DNA of 64,000 bases from Halomonas shengliensis. Its GTDB lineage: Bacteria; Pseudomonadota; Gammaproteobacteria; Pseudomonadales; Halomonadaceae. Below, in pieces: positions 21,425 through 31,464 of this stretch; the stretch's first letter is position 1, and the number at the start of each line of letters is the position of its first letter. The notes beneath the pieces were generated by a model, which saw only the letters and a program-made list of their open reading frames with translations, was not told the origin of the DNA and made no database searches. A program made the translations under genes and the position numbers. Location: contig NZ_FNIV01000005.1 of assembly GCF_900104135.1 (NCBI RefSeq), positions 231,486 to 295,485 on the forward strand. The letters are read 5' to 3'.

Positions 21425-22219
21425 TCAGTGGCCCGAGTAGAGTACCGCGTCGGGGAAGTGTCGCCGCAGGATGCGGTTCTGGAACTCGTCCACGAAGCGG
21501 CTGTTGATGATGATGATGAAGCGCTCGAAGGGGCGCGTCTCGTCCAGCTGGCGGATGCCGTCCACGCTGTGGAAGACGCGATCGTCACGCAGGTGGAGCA
21601 CCTCGCCGGGGGCTAGGGTCGCATCGGCGACCGGTGACCGCCCGGCCTTGTCGGTGTAGAGGTGGTTCTCGGCGCCGGTGACATTGTCGCGGTTGACCAC
21701 CATGATGCTCAGCGCCTGGCAGCCGTCGGCATGGATGCCCTGACCCTGCAGCGGGTCCACCTGCCCCTCGCCGCGTACGCCGGTGATCTGCATCAGGATC
21801 GGCTCCCCCGGGGCGATGCCCCACAGCGCCGCCCAGCCCTGCACGAAGGCCTTGACGTCCGGGCGGGCGAGGAAGGCGTCGTTCAGCGGTGCGTAGTAGC
21901 GCAGGCGGTCGGCCATGCTCTCGGCATCGTTGAAGGCGCCGCCCTGCGCCATGGGGCACTCGCCCAGGCTTTCGACCCCACCGTTGGGCGTCAGGCCCAG
22001 CCAGGACATGCGCTTCCAGCGTCGGTTCACGTAGGGGTCGCGCGGCAGGTCCGCCAGGAAGCCCTGCCAGGCCGCCAGATCGATGCGTCCGTGGACATCG
22101 GCCAGGCTCCAGTGCTGGCGGGCCAGCTCCTCCGCTACCCGCGCAGGCCAGTAGTCGGCGGGTGGGGCGAAGGGCAGCGAGCTGATGCCATAGCCGTGCT
22201 TGAGGGTATCGAGTTTCAT
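21425..22219 (-). CDS. 2-oxoglutarate/Fe(II) dioxygenase, amino-acid hydroxylase-like
   Basis: The 264-residue protein resembles the 2OG-Fe dioxygenase family that includes L-isoleucine-4-hydroxylase. Iron ligands are visible as His163 and Asp165 in QGIHADGCQAL and His217 in DRVFHSVDG. Arg near 230-235 (ETRPFERF) probably binds 2-oxoglutarate. A free amino acid substrate is inferred from the family; which one is not visible here. GGAGAG precedes the start. It stands alone, convergent with yceI, and no transporter or synthetase next to it hints at a pathway. Confidence 0.82.
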   Translation of the reverse strand: MKLDTLKHGYGISSLPFAPPADYWPARVAEELARQHWSLADVHGRIDLAAWQGFLADLPRDPYVNRRWKRMSWLGLTPNGGVESLGECPMAQGGAFNDAESMADRLRYYAPLNDAFLARPDVKAFVQGWAALWGIAPGEPILMQITGVRGEGQVDPLQGQGIHADGCQALSIMVVNRDNVTGAENHLYTDKAGRSPVADATLAPGEVLHLRDDRVFHSVDGIRQLDETRPFERFIIIINSRFVDEFQNRILRRHFPDAVLYSGH

Positions 22220-22477
22220 GGTGACTCTCCTGCGTGTGGGGGCCAGCGGGCCCCGGAATGCCGGCCGTGAGGCCGGAGGGATGTCGTCGCCGGCCCGCGC
22301 GTGCCGGTAACACGGCGACGGCGAGTCGGCGACGAGCTAGCAGTGTAGGAAAGCGCGTGGAAAGAGGCGTTGGGCGGGAAGGCGCCGATGCGATACCCTC
22401 GACTGCGTGTAGGAGATTCACGACAACCTCGCGCCTGGCCATGACGTGATACGGCCACCGCCCTGACGAGAGCCGCA

Positions 22478-24310
22478 ATGCGTGGACCCCGATTCCGCCT
22501 CAGGCATTGGCTGAGGCGTCCGCGTCTCCCACTGTTCCGCCGGGATCCCCGGCGGAAGGAGGCGGATCTTGCCGCCTCGGGGGAGGTGGAACGGGTTCGC
22601 CGCCAGTACCGCGAGAGCGAGCTGCGCTTCCGTGCCCTGCTCGAGAGCCTCCCCAGGGTGGCGGTGCAGGGCTACGATCGTGATCGCCGGGTCATCTACT
22701 GGAACGAGGCCAGCACCCGGCTCTATGGGTACGACACCGAGGAGGTGCAGGGGCGCCTGCTGGAGGACCTGATCATCCCCGACGCCATGCGCGAGGGGGT
22801 GATCGCGGCCCACCGTGCCTGGGTCGAGGAGGGGGTGGAGATCCCCGCCGAGGAGCTCGAGCTTCGCCATAGCAGCGGCGAGTCGGTGCCGGTCTTCTCC
22901 CACCACGTGATGCTCAACGAGCACAGCGACGAGCCGCTGATGTTCTGCGTGGACGTCGACCTGTCCGACCAGAAGCGTGCCCACCGCGAGCTGGACTTCG
23001 CCAGGCGTTTCGACCACCTGACCCATCTGCCCAATCGCGAGACCTTCGAGGCGCAGCTCTGCGAGGCGCTGGCGGACGCCCGTCAGCAGGGCAACCTGGT
23101 GGTGCTGGTCTACCTGGATGTCGACCGCTTCGTGGAGATCAACGACGCCTTCGGTTACCGACAGGGCGATCAGCTGCTGGTGCAGCTGGCCACCCGGCTC
23201 GGTGAGCGGCTGCGCGTCTCGGACCTGATGTCCCGGGTCTCCGGCGACGAGTTCCTGCTGGCGTTCCCGGGCGTGCCCCACGAGGGGGATATCCCCCGGC
23301 TGGTGCTCAAGGTCCAGGAGGTGATGCGGGCCCCCTTCGCCCTGGAGGCGACCACCCGCAAGCTCACCGCCTGCCTGGGCGTCAGCGTCTTCCCGGCCAA
23401 CGGCGAGAGCGCGGGGGAGTTGATCCGCAATGCCGACGTCGCCAAGAATCGCGCCAAGCTGAAGGGGCGCGGCCAGGTGATCTACTTCGACCAGCGCCTG
23501 CACGACGAGCTGCTCCACCAGCATCGCCTCTCCGACCGGCTCGAGCGGGCCCTGGAGAACGGCGAGCTGATGCTCCATTACCAGCCCCAGGTCTCGGCGG
23601 TCAGCGGCCGGGTGGAGAACCTCGAGGCGCTGCTCCGCTGGTTCCCCGCCGAGGGGGCGCCGGTGTCGCCGGCCGAGTTCATTCCCCTGGCGGAGCGCTC
23701 CGGCCTGATCCATCGCATCGGCGACTGGGTGATGGAGGAGGCCTGCCGACAGCGCGCGGCCTGGCGCGAGGCGGGCCTGGCGCTCGAGCGTATCGACATC
23801 AACTTCTCCGGCAGCCAGATGAACGGCGCCGACCTCTTCGCGCGCCTCGACGATTGCCTCTCGCGCTTCGGCCTGGGGCCCCGCCACATCGGCCTCGAGC
23901 TCACCGAGAACGTGCTGATCGAGGCCGACGCCCACGTGCTCGAGGGCCTCGAGCGGCTCCATCACCGTGGCTTCCGGATCGCCATCGACGACTTCGGCAC
24001 CGGCTACTCCTCGCTCAGCTACCTCAAGCACTTCCCGGTGACCGCGCTGAAGATCGACCGCACCTTCGTGCGTGACGCGCCGGAGCGCCCCGAGGATCGC
24101 GCCATCATGGAGGCGACCGTCTTCATCGGCCACCGGCTGGGCCTGGAGGTGGTGGCCGAGGGGGTGGAGAATGCCGAGCAGCTGACGCTGATCCGCGAGA
24201 TGCGTTGCGACCTGGTGCAGGGCTACTACTTCTATGCGCCGATGGCGGCGACGGAGATCGAGCGCCTCCTGGCCGGTCCGGCGGCCCCGCCGCCGTCGCT
24301 CAGCAGCTGA
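22478..24310 (+). CDS. PAS-GGDEF-EAL cyclic-di-GMP phosphodiesterase
   Basis: The 610-residue cytoplasmic protein has a PAS sensor (about 45-165), a GGDEF domain (about 175-335) and an EAL domain (about 345-600). The GGDEF signature is degenerate (RVSGDEFLLAF), so cyclase activity is doubtful, although SGDEF can still bind GTP. The EAL half looks intact: LEALLRW, INFSGSQMN, LELTENVL, the DDFGTGYSS loop, KIDRTFV and VVAEGVEN. It most likely degrades c-di-GMP under PAS and perhaps GTP control. The N-terminal 40 residues are very basic. No membrane helix or partner gene is evident. Confidence 0.92.
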   Translation: MRGPRFRLRHWLRRPRLPLFRRDPRRKEADLAASGEVERVRRQYRESELRFRALLESLPRVAVQGYDRDRRVIYWNEASTRLYGYDTEEVQGRLLEDLIIPDAMREGVIAAHRAWVEEGVEIPAEELELRHSSGESVPVFSHHVMLNEHSDEPLMFCVDVDLSDQKRAHRELDFARRFDHLTHLPNRETFEAQLCEALADARQQGNLVVLVYLDVDRFVEINDAFGYRQGDQLLVQLATRLGERLRVSDLMSRVSGDEFLLAFPGVPHEGDIPRLVLKVQEVMRAPFALEATTRKLTACLGVSVFPANGESAGELIRNADVAKNRAKLKGRGQVIYFDQRLHDELLHQHRLSDRLERALENGELMLHYQPQVSAVSGRVENLEALLRWFPAEGAPVSPAEFIPLAERSGLIHRIGDWVMEEACRQRAAWREAGLALERIDINFSGSQMNGADLFARLDDCLSRFGLGPRHIGLELTENVLIEADAHVLEGLERLHHRGFRIAIDDFGTGYSSLSYLKHFPVTALKIDRTFVRDAPERPEDRAIMEATVFIGHRLGLEVVAEGVENAEQLTLIREMRCDLVQGYYFYAPMAATEIERLLAGPAAPPPSLSS

Positions 24311-24366
24311 GAGACGCGGCGTAGTGGCGTAGAATCCCGCCCCTACCTTCTGTTTCCGGAGCCTGC

Positions 24367-25716
24367 GTGACTCGATCCGACCCTTCCGACTCCCTCGGCG
24401 TGACCCTGTGGCGCCAGACCTGGCCCATGGCCATCGGCGTGCTGGCGCTGCTCGGCTTCCAGCTGGTGGACAGCGCCTTCATTGCGCGCCTGGGCACCGC
24501 GCCGCTGGCCGCCCAGTCCTTCACCTTCCCGCTGAGCTTCCTGATCATCGGCGTTCAGGTGGGCATGGGCATCGCCATCGCCGCGCTGATCTCCCGGGCG
24601 CTGGGGGCCGGGGAGCAGGCCCGGGCGCGCCGCCTGGGCAGTCTAGTGCTGATGCTGGGGGCCGGCGTCATCGCGCTGCTGACTCTCGCCCTGTGGGCGC
24701 TGCAGGGGCCGGTGTTCGCGGCGCTGGGCGCCGATGCGTCGGCCCGCGAGCTGATCCGCGGCTATTGGGCGCCCCAGCTGCTGGCCGCCTGGATGGGGGC
24801 GGCGCTCTACTTCGGCTACAGCCTCTTCCGCGCCCACGGCAACACCCGGTTGCCGGGCACCATGATGGTGGTGACCAGCCTGGTGAACCTGGTCCTCGAC
24901 CCGCTGCTGATCTTCGGGGTAGGCCCCTGGGAGGGGCTGGGGCTGCCCGGCGCCGCCTGGGCCACCACCCTCGCCTTCGGCGTGGGCCTCGCTGTGCTGG
25001 GTCGGCGGCTGTGGCAGACCGACTGGCTGGCCGGCAGCGGGCTCGCCGAGGAGCTCAAGGCCTCGGCGCGGCCCTTCGCCGGCATTGCCGGGCCCGCCAT
25101 GGTCAGCCAGCTGATGCCGCCGCTGGCGGCGATGCTGGCCATTGCCGTGGTGGCCAGCCTCGGCGAGGCCCAGGTGGCGGCCTGGGGCCTGGCCAGCCGC
25201 CTGGAGACGCTGTCGCTGATGGTGGTGCTGGCGATGACCATGTCGCTGCCGCCGTGGCTGGGGCGCTGCTACGGCGCCGGCGACTGGGCCCAGGTGCACC
25301 GTCTGATGCGCCTGGCGCTCAGGGTGATCGTGGCCTGGCAGCTGGCGCTGGGGCTGGCGATGGCCGTGGCCGCGCCCTGGGTGGCCCAGGCGCTCGCCGG
25401 CAACCCCGAGGTGCGCGACGACCTGGCGCTGCTGATCCGCTTCCTGCTGCCGAGCTACGCGGCGCTGGGGGTGTGCATGATCGTGGTCTCGGCGGGCAAT
25501 GCCCTGGGGTGGCCGCTGCGGGCCATGCTGATGTCGGGGGCGCGGCTTTTCGCCTTCTACCTGCCCTGCCTGGCGCTGGGGGCCTGGCTCGGTGGGCTCC
25601 TCGGGCTCGCCGTCGGGGCGGCGGTCGGCAACCTGCTGGCGGGAGTCGCCGCCTGGCTCGTGCTGCGGCGCATCCTGGCGAGCCCGCGCCGCCGGCCGGC
25701 GGCGGAGCCCGCCTGA
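24367..25716 (+). CDS. MATE family efflux pump
   Basis: The 449-residue protein has twelve predicted membrane helices and the MATE pattern: GFQLVDSAFIARLGT near the N-terminus and LVNLVLDPLLIFGVGP in the middle. These pumps export cationic drugs or metabolites with Na+ or H+. The start is GTG 24367. A possible -10 (TAGAAT, 24330-24335) precedes it. A second, frameshifted MATE gene lies at 35290. Confidence 0.93.
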   Translation: MTRSDPSDSLGVTLWRQTWPMAIGVLALLGFQLVDSAFIARLGTAPLAAQSFTFPLSFLIIGVQVGMGIAIAALISRALGAGEQARARRLGSLVLMLGAGVIALLTLALWALQGPVFAALGADASARELIRGYWAPQLLAAWMGAALYFGYSLFRAHGNTRLPGTMMVVTSLVNLVLDPLLIFGVGPWEGLGLPGAAWATTLAFGVGLAVLGRRLWQTDWLAGSGLAEELKASARPFAGIAGPAMVSQLMPPLAAMLAIAVVASLGEAQVAAWGLASRLETLSLMVVLAMTMSLPPWLGRCYGAGDWAQVHRLMRLALRVIVAWQLALGLAMAVAAPWVAQALAGNPEVRDDLALLIRFLLPSYAALGVCMIVVSAGNALGWPLRAMLMSGARLFAFYLPCLALGAWLGGLLGLAVGAAVGNLLAGVAAWLVLRRILASPRRRPAAEPA

Positions 25717-25734
25717 GAGGTGTGCGGCGGGACC

Positions 25735-26325
25735 TTAGACGTGGTGCAGCTCCTGGCCGCCGTCGGAGAAGCCGGGGGGGGTGTTGGCGCTGACGATGAC
25801 GCACTCCGCCTCGCCGAGGTTGCGGAAGCGGTGGGGCAGGCGGGAGTCGAAGTAGTAGGCGTCGCCCGCCCTGAGCACCTCGCTCTCGCCGTTGACGGTG
25901 ATCTCGATCTCGCCGGCCACCACCACGCCGCCTTCCTCGCCCTCGTGCTCCAGCATCTCCTCGCCGGTGTCCGCCCCAGGCGGGTAGCGCTCATGGATGA
26001 TCGACATGCCGCGCTCCGGGCGCCGGGCGGCGACCAGGCGGAAGGAGAGCCGCCCGTCGCCGATCTCGGTAAGCTCCTCGGCGCGGTAGAACGCCTTGGG
26101 GGCGCTGGGCTCGTCGCCGGCGAAGAAGGCGCTGATCGACACCGGCAGGGCGTCAAGGATCTTCTTCAGCGAGCTCACCGAGGGGCTGACGCTGTTCTGC
26201 TCGATCAGCGAGATGGTGCTGTTGGTCACGCCGGCGCGCTTGGCCAGCTCGCGCTGGGAAAGTCCCCGCGCCAGGCGCAGCTGGCGCAGGCGGCCTCCCA
26301 CGTCGAATCCGCTTTCCGCTTGCAT
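25735..26325 (-). CDS. XRE-cupin transcriptional regulator (PuuR-like)
   Basis: The 196-residue protein has an N-terminal XRE helix-turn-helix (about 10-65, LRLARGLSQRELAKRAG and NSTISLIEQN) and a C-terminal cupin (about 105-190). This architecture is that of PuuR, repressor of putrescine use in E. coli. ATG 26325 with AGGA upstream gives the usual length; the frame is open for 24 more codons without a ribosome site. No puu genes are adjacent, so the effector is unknown. Confidence 0.88.
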   Translation of the reverse strand: MQAESGFDVGGRLRQLRLARGLSQRELAKRAGVTNSTISLIEQNSVSPSVSSLKKILDALPVSISAFFAGDEPSAPKAFYRAEELTEIGDGRLSFRLVAARRPERGMSIIHERYPPGADTGEEMLEHEGEEGGVVVAGEIEITVNGESEVLRAGDAYYFDSRLPHRFRNLGEAECVIVSANTPPGFSDGGQELHHV

Positions 26326-26502
26326 GGCACGTCCTGTCAAGAAAACTGCACATATGATACCCGCTGGCGGCAGCGTCGATAAGGGCGGGTGGGTCACGGG
26401 AGCGCTCGCTTGACCCGCGTCATGACAATGACTTGCGTTGGCATCTGGCGTGGCACCGGGCCGTCGCGTCAGGCATCATGAGGGCTCGAGAAGGAGGCCC
26501 GC

Positions 26503-27108
26503 ATGATCCCGCAACACGACCTCACCGGCCTGATCCTGGCCGGTGGCCAGGGGCGCCGCATGGGCGGCGTCGACAAGGGGCTGGTGCCCTTCGCCGGCAG
26601 GCCCCTGGTGGCCCATGTGCGCGAGCGCCTCGCGGGGCGGGTGGGCGAGCTGCTGGTCAACGCCAATCGCAGCCATGACGCCTACGCCGCCTATGCCGAT
26701 CGGGTGATCGAGGACGCCGAGGGTGGTTACCAGGGTCCGCTGATGGGCATCTACAGTGGCCTGCGCGCGGCCCACACCCCCTGGCTGCTGGTGGTGCCCT
26801 GCGACACGCCGGCACTCCCCGCCGACCTGGTCACCCGCCTGGTGGCGGGCATCGGCGACGCCGACATCGCGGTGGCCGGTGACGGCGAGCGCCTGCACCC
26901 GGTGGTGGCGCTGATCCGTACCGCCCTGGCGGATGACCTGGCCGCGGCCCTGGCCGAGGGCGAGCGCAAGATCGACCGCTGGTACGCCCGCCACGCCTGG
27001 GTGCGGGTCGACTTCGCCGCGGGCCCCGCGGCCTTCGCCAACCTCAACACCGACGACGAGAAGCGCCGCCTGGAGCGCGCCCTCGCCGAGGAGCCCATCG
27101 ACCGATGA
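26503..27108 (+). CDS. mobA: Molybdenum cofactor guanylyltransferase
   Basis: MobA joins GMP to Mo-molybdopterin, giving the bis-MGD cofactor of DMSO-reductase-family enzymes. The 201-residue protein has the nucleotidyltransferase signature LILAGGQGRRMGGVDKGL (about 9-26) and the metal-binding VPCDTPALP. AAGGAGG precedes the ATG. It opens a tightly packed cofactor operon and overlaps mobB by 4 nt. Confidence 0.96.
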   Translation: MIPQHDLTGLILAGGQGRRMGGVDKGLVPFAGRPLVAHVRERLAGRVGELLVNANRSHDAYAAYADRVIEDAEGGYQGPLMGIYSGLRAAHTPWLLVVPCDTPALPADLVTRLVAGIGDADIAVAGDGERLHPVVALIRTALADDLAAALAEGERKIDRWYARHAWVRVDFAAGPAAFANLNTDDEKRRLERALAEEPIDR

Positions 27109-27695
27109 GCGAGCCTGTCGCCTCCCTGACCCTGGACGAGAGCCTGCCGCTGCTGGGCATCGCCGCCTGGAGCGGCACCGGCAAGACCACCCTGCTCGAG
27201 GCGCTGCTGCCCCGCCTGCGGTCCCGCGGCCTGCGGGTGGCGGTGATCAAGCACGCCCACCACAGCTTCGATGTGGACCAGCCCGGCAAGGACAGCCATC
27301 GCCTGCGCCAGGCCGGCGCCAGCCCCATGCTGGTGGCCTCCCGGTCACGGCTGGCGCTGATGATGGAGACCCCCGACCAGCCGGAAGCGGACCTGGCGGC
27401 GCTGCTCGCCATGGTGGCGCCCCAGCGGCCCGACCTGGTGCTGGTGGAGGGCTTCAAGGCCTGGCCGCTGCCCAAGCTGGAGCTCCACCGCCCGGCGCTG
27501 GGCAAGTCCCTGCGGGCGAGCGAGGACCCCTGGGTACGCGCCGTGGCCAGCGATGCCCCCATCTTCCTGCCCGAGGGGGTCGAGGGGCTGGACCTCAACG
27601 ACCACGCCGGCCTGACCGAGTGGATCGCCGCCTGGCCTGCGCGCTGGCCGGCCGAGCGCCAGCCGCGGTCGGTGAGGGAGGGGAGCCCGTCATGA
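27105..27695 (+). CDS. mobB: Molybdopterin-guanine dinucleotide biosynthesis GTPase MobB
   Basis: The 196-residue protein has a P-loop, WSGTGKTTLLEALLPRL (about 19-35), and the MobB motif VIKHAHHSFDVDQPGKDSHR. MobB binds GTP and assists MobA in bis-MGD assembly. It overlaps mobA (ATGA at 27105) and moeA (ATGA at 27692), so the three should be translated in step. Confidence 0.95.
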   Translation: MSEPVASLTLDESLPLLGIAAWSGTGKTTLLEALLPRLRSRGLRVAVIKHAHHSFDVDQPGKDSHRLRQAGASPMLVASRSRLALMMETPDQPEADLAALLAMVAPQRPDLVLVEGFKAWPLPKLELHRPALGKSLRASEDPWVRAVASDAPIFLPEGVEGLDLNDHAGLTEWIAAWPARWPAERQPRSVREGSPS

Positions 27696-28960
27696 GCCTC
27701 TCCTGCTTCGAACTGGGGGAGCGCATGCTGCCCGTGGAGGAGGCCCGTGCCGCGGTGCTGGCGCTGGTGCCGGGGGCGCTGCCGGCGGAGCGGGTGGCGC
27801 TGCCCGCGCTGCGCGGGCGGGTGCTGGCCGAGGACGTGCTCTCGCCCATCGACGTGCCCCAGAACACCAATGCCGCCATGGACGGCGTCGCCCTGGCCTG
27901 GCCCGAGGCGGGACCGCCCGCCGCGGGCTTCCGGCGGGTGGCCGAGATCGTCGCCGGCCATGGCGCCGGGTACGCCCTGGCCCCCGGCGAGTGCGCCGGC
28001 ATCACCACCGGGGCACCGCTGCCGGAGGGTGCCGACAGCGTGATCATGCGCGAGCAGCTGCATCTCGAGACCGCCGCCGACGGCGAGGTGTGGGTCCGGG
28101 TCGAGCATCCCGAGCGGGTGCGCCGCGGCCAGAACGTGCGCCGCGCCGGCGAGGACATCGCCCGCGGCGCGGTGGCGCTGCCCGCCGGCACGCGCCTGTG
28201 CGCCGCCGAGCTGGGCCTGCTGGCCTCGCTGGGGGCGCCCCGGGCCGCGGTGGTGCGCCGTCCCCGGGTGGCGCTGTTCTCCACCGGCGACGAGGTCACC
28301 GCCCCGGGCGAGCCGCTGCCCGCCGCCGGCATCTTTGATGCCAACCGCTTCGCGCTGATGGCGCTGGTGGAGGAGCACGGCGGCGAGGTGCTCGACCTCG
28401 GCATCCTGCCCGACCGTCGCGACGCCATCGCCGCGGCCCTGGCCCGGGCCGCCGCCGAGGCCGACCTGGTGCTCTCCAGCGGCGGGGTCTCGGTGGGGGA
28501 TGCCGACCATACCCGGGCGGCGCTGCTCGAGCACGGCGAGCTGGGCTTCTGGAAGATCGCCATCCGCCCGGGACGACCGCTCGCCTGCGGCCGGCTCGGC
28601 GAGCGGGGCGTGCCCTTCCTGGGCCTGCCCGGCAACCCGGTGGCCAGCCTGGTCACCTTCCTGCAGTTCGCCGCGCCGCTGCTGGCCAAGCTGCAGGGGC
28701 GCGACGGTGCCTGGCCGCGGCGGCTCTCGGCGATCGCCGAGGTCCCGCTGCGCAGCCGCGAGGGGCGTGTCGACTATCTGCGCGGCGTCTACGCCAGCGA
28801 CGGCGAGGGTCGGCTGGTGGTGCGCGACACCGGCGCCCAGGGCTCGGGCATCCTCTCCTCCATGGTCCAGGCCAACTGCCTGATCGAGATCGACGACGCC
28901 CGCGGCGCGGTGGCGGCGGGCGAGGCCGTCACCATCCAACCCCTGTTCCGACTGCCATGA
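27692..28960 (+). CDS. moeA: Molybdopterin molybdotransferase
   Basis: MoeA inserts molybdate into adenylylated molybdopterin. The 422-residue protein shows the N-terminal MoeA domains ([10 protein letters not shown], near 55-65), the central MoCF-binding domain with [10 protein letters not shown] and [20 protein letters not shown] near 310, and the C-terminal beta domain. The start ATG overlaps the mobB stop. No moaB or mogA adenylyltransferase is in the window; it must lie elsewhere or be replaced. Confidence 0.96.
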   Translation: MSLSCFELGERMLPVEEARAAVLALVPGALPAERVALPALRGRVLAEDVLSPIDVPQNTNAAMDGVALAWPEAGPPAAGFRRVAEIVAGHGAGYALAPGECAGITTGAPLPEGADSVIMREQLHLETAADGEVWVRVEHPERVRRGQNVRRAGEDIARGAVALPAGTRLCAAELGLLASLGAPRAAVVRRPRVALFSTGDEVTAPGEPLPAAGIFDANRFALMALVEEHGGEVLDLGILPDRRDAIAAALARAAAEADLVLSSGGVSVGDADHTRAALLEHGELGFWKIAIRPGRPLACGRLGERGVPFLGLPGNPVASLVTFLQFAAPLLAKLQGRDGAWPRRLSAIAEVPLRSREGRVDYLRGVYASDGEGRLVVRDTGAQGSGILSSMVQANCLIEIDDARGAVAAGEAVTIQPLFRLP

Positions 28961-28973
28961 GGTGCCGTTTCCC

Positions 28974-29786
28974 ATGTCACTGACCCATCTCAACGCCCGC
29001 GGCGAGGCCCACATGGTCGACGTCGCCGACAAGCCCGAGAGCCGGCGCGAGGCGACCGCCTCGGGCCGCATCCACATGCGCCCGGAGACCCTGGCGCTGC
29101 TCGCCGAGGGTGGCCTGCCCAAGGGCGATGTGCTGGCCACCGCCCGCATCGCCGGCATCCAGGCCGCCAAGCGCACCCATGAACTGATCCCGCTGTGCCA
29201 CGCCCTGGCGCTCTCCAGGGTGGCCGTCGACTTCCGCCTCGACGAGGCCGAGGGCTGCGTCGAGGTGACCGCCAGCTGCCGCCTCAACGGGCGCACCGGT
29301 GTGGAGATGGAGGCGCTGACGGCGGTCTCGGTGGCCTGCCTCACCCTCTACGACATGTGCAAGGCGGTGGACAAGTCGATGGAGATCGGCGCCATCCACC
29401 TCGACACCAAGCGCGGCGGACGCTCCGGCGACTATCGCCGCGAGGCCGTCGAGCCGCGCCCGGCGCCCATCGTCACCGGCGAGGGACAGGCGGGGGAGGT
29501 GAGCCTGGGCAGCCGCTGCGACATCGCCTCGCCGTGCATCCGCGTCAAGTGCCTGGCCGAGCTGCGCGAGCGCCTCGGCATCGGCGAGGTGAGCGTGCCC
29601 CTGGACAGCCTTGAGCGCCAGGACGTGGCCGGGCTCAAGGCGGCCCTCAAGGCGCTGGACCCGCGCTTCTCGCGTCTCGACGAGGGGCGGGTGCTGTGCG
29701 CCGTCAACCAGGTGATGGCCGGCGACACCACCCCGGTGACCAACGAGGACGAGGTCGCCTTCTTCCCGCCGGTGACGGGGGGCTGA
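28974..29786 (+). CDS. moaCD: Fused cyclic pyranopterin monophosphate synthase and molybdopterin synthase small subunit (MoaC-MoaD)
   Basis: One 270-residue chain carries both proteins. Residues 1-155 are Moa[31 protein letters not shown] (catalytic Lys50), [10 protein letters not shown] and [14 protein letters not shown] (Asp127, Lys130). After a linker (about 156-187), residues 188-270 are a MoaD/ubiquitin-like domain ending in Gly-Gly (PVTGG). That end must be free to receive sulfur as thiocarboxylate, so the C-terminal position of MoaD suits function. I use ATG 28974 (AGGTG before it); GTG 28962 would add four residues. moaE starts 3 nt after the stop. Confidence 0.93.
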   Translation: MSLTHLNARGEAHMVDVADKPESRREATASGRIHMRPETLALLAEGGLPKGDVLATARIAGIQAAKRTHELIPLCHALALSRVAVDFRLDEAEGCVEVTASCRLNGRTGVEMEALTAVSVACLTLYDMCKAVDKSMEIGAIHLDTKRGGRSGDYRREAVEPRPAPIVTGEGQAGEVSLGSRCDIASPCIRVKCLAELRERLGIGEVSVPLDSLERQDVAGLKAALKALDPRFSRLDEGRVLCAVNQVMAGDTTPVTNEDEVAFFPPVTGG

Positions 29787-29789
29787 GGC

Positions 29790-30239
29790 ATGATCCGCGT
29801 CCAGCAGGCCCCCTTCGATGCCGGCGAGGAGCAGCGTGCGCTGCTCGCCGGACGCACCGATATCGGCGCGGTGGTCAGCTTCACCGGCCTGGTACGCGAC
29901 TTCAACGAGCGCCCCGAGGTGGCGGCCCTGACCCTGGAGCACTACCCGGGGATGACCGAGGCGGCCCTCGCGGAGATCGTCGAGGAAGCGCAGGAGCGCT
30001 GGCCCCTCGACGGCGTCAGCGTGATCCACCGGGTTGGACGCCTGGCCCCGGGAGACCCTATCGTACTGGTGGTGGTCGCGAGCGCGCATCGCCGCGCGGC
30101 CTTCGAGGCCTGCGACTTCATCATGGATTACCTCAAGACGCGTGCCCCCTTCTGGAAGAAGGAGCACGCCAGCGACGGCGACTACTGGGTGTCGGAGCGC
30201 GACAGCGACCACGCCGATGCCCGACGCTGGGAACCCTGA
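29790..30239 (+). CDS. moaE: Molybdopterin synthase catalytic subunit
   Basis: MoaE transfers sulfur from MoaD thiocarboxylate to the pyranopterin. The 149-residue protein has [12 protein letters not shown] (about 30-41), [19 protein letters not shown] and the active-site lysines in [13 protein letters not shown] (about 113-125). It directly follows the MoaC-MoaD fusion, its functional partner. Confidence 0.97.
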   Translation: MIRVQQAPFDAGEEQRALLAGRTDIGAVVSFTGLVRDFNERPEVAALTLEHYPGMTEAALAEIVEEAQERWPLDGVSVIHRVGRLAPGDPIVLVVVASAHRRAAFEACDFIMDYLKTRAPFWKKEHASDGDYWVSERDSDHADARRWEP

Positions 30240-30255
30240 CACGGGAGACGACCCC

Positions 30256-31257
30256 ATGACGACCCTGCCTCGCGAACTGATCGATGACTTCGGACGCCGG
30301 GTGAACTATGTGCGCATCTCGGTCACCGACCGCTGCGACTTCCGCTGCGTCTACTGCATGAGCGAGGAGATGACCTTCTTGCCCCGGGCCCAGGTGCTGA
30401 CCCTCGAGGAGCTGGCGCTGGTGGCGCGTGCCTTCGTGGAGCTGGGCGTCGAGAAGATACGCCTCACCGGCGGCGAGCCGCTGGTGCGCCGCGACATCGA
30501 CAGCCTGGTGGCGCAGGTCGGCGGCCTCTCCGGGCTCAAGGACTTCGCCATGACCACCAATGGCGCCAGCCTGCCGAAGTATGCCGACAGGCTGCGCGAA
30601 GGCGGGCTCAAGCGGCTCAACATCAGCCTCGATTCCTTGGATCCCGAACGCTTCCGTCGTCTCACCCGCACCGGGGATCTCGCGCGCGTCATCGATGGCA
30701 TCCGCGCGGCCCGCGAGGCGGGCTTCGAGCGCATCAAGCTCAACGCCGTGATCCTCAAGGGCCGCAACGACGACGAGGTGCTCGACCTGGTCGATTTCGC
30801 CCGGCAGGAGGGGCTCGATATCAGCTTCATCGAGGAGATGCCGCTGGGGGATGTCTCTGACCATAGCCGTGCCGAGACCTACTGCTCCAGCGACGAGGTG
30901 CAAGCGATGATCGAGGCGCGCTATCCGCTGACCCCCACCACCGAAACCACGCCGGGTCCCTCGCGTTATTTCCGCATGGCCGACAGCGACTCGCGGATCG
31001 GCTTCATCTCGCCCCACAGCCACAACTTCTGCGCCAGCTGCAACCGGGTCCGGGTCACCGTGGAGGGGCGCCTGCTGCTGTGTCTGGGCAACGAGCACTC
31101 CGTGGACCTGCGCCGTGTGCTGCGTGCCCACCCCGGGGATATCGAGGCACTCAAGCGGGCCATCGTCGCCGCCATGTCGCTCAAGCCCGAGCGCCATCAC
31201 TTCTCCACCGATGGCGACGTGCAGGTGGTGCGCTTCATGAACATGACCGGTGGCTGA
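30256..31257 (+). CDS. moaA: GTP 3',8-cyclase
   Basis: MoaA is the radical-SAM enzyme of the first cofactor step. The 333-residue protein has the N-terminal cluster motif CDFRCVYCM (about 28-36), the C-terminal second cluster CASCNRVRV plus a later Cys in LLLCLG, and the C-terminal Gly-Gly (MTGG) needed for activity. It is the last gene of mobA-mobB-moeA-moaCD-moaE-moaA. A UUCG-capped hairpin follows. Confidence 0.97.
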   Translation: MTTLPRELIDDFGRRVNYVRISVTDRCDFRCVYCMSEEMTFLPRAQVLTLEELALVARAFVELGVEKIRLTGGEPLVRRDIDSLVAQVGGLSGLKDFAMTTNGASLPKYADRLREGGLKRLNISLDSLDPERFRRLTRTGDLARVIDGIRAAREAGFERIKLNAVILKGRNDDEVLDLVDFARQEGLDISFIEEMPLGDVSDHSRAETYCSSDEVQAMIEARYPLTPTTETTPGPSRYFRMADSDSRIGFISPHSHNFCASCNRVRVTVEGRLLLCLGNEHSVDLRRVLRAHPGDIEALKRAIVAAMSLKPERHHFSTDGDVQVVRFMNMTGG

Positions 31258-31288
31258 GCCCGACGAACGCCGGTTTCCGCCCACATCG

Positions 31289-31311
31289 ACGGCGCCTTCG
31301 GGCGCCGTTTC
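31289..31311 (+). terminator. Terminator after the molybdenum cofactor operon
   Basis: An 8-bp stem, ACGGCGCC (31289-31296) with GGCGCCGT (31301-31308), closes a stable C-UUCG-G tetraloop and is followed by TTTCG. Confidence 0.75.
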
Positions 31312-31381
31312 GCGTTCCTGGCGGCGGATTATCGGTGTGATTTATGCGGTGTTTTCGGTGAAGAAATCGTTCCCGACTTCC

Positions 31382-31409
31382 TTGCCAATTCGGTGTAACA
31401 GCATATACT
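31382..31409 (+). promoter_or_regulatory. Sigma70 promoter of the H-NS-like gene
   Basis: TTGCCA (31382-31387), a 16-nt spacer and TATACT (31404-31409) lie in an unusually AT-rich stretch (about 31330-31440), 56 nt before the start codon. Confidence 0.65.
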
Positions 31410-31464
31410 TTTGCTTACGCAACCACACCGAAACCGTCTCGACTATCCGGCTCAGGAGGGACTG

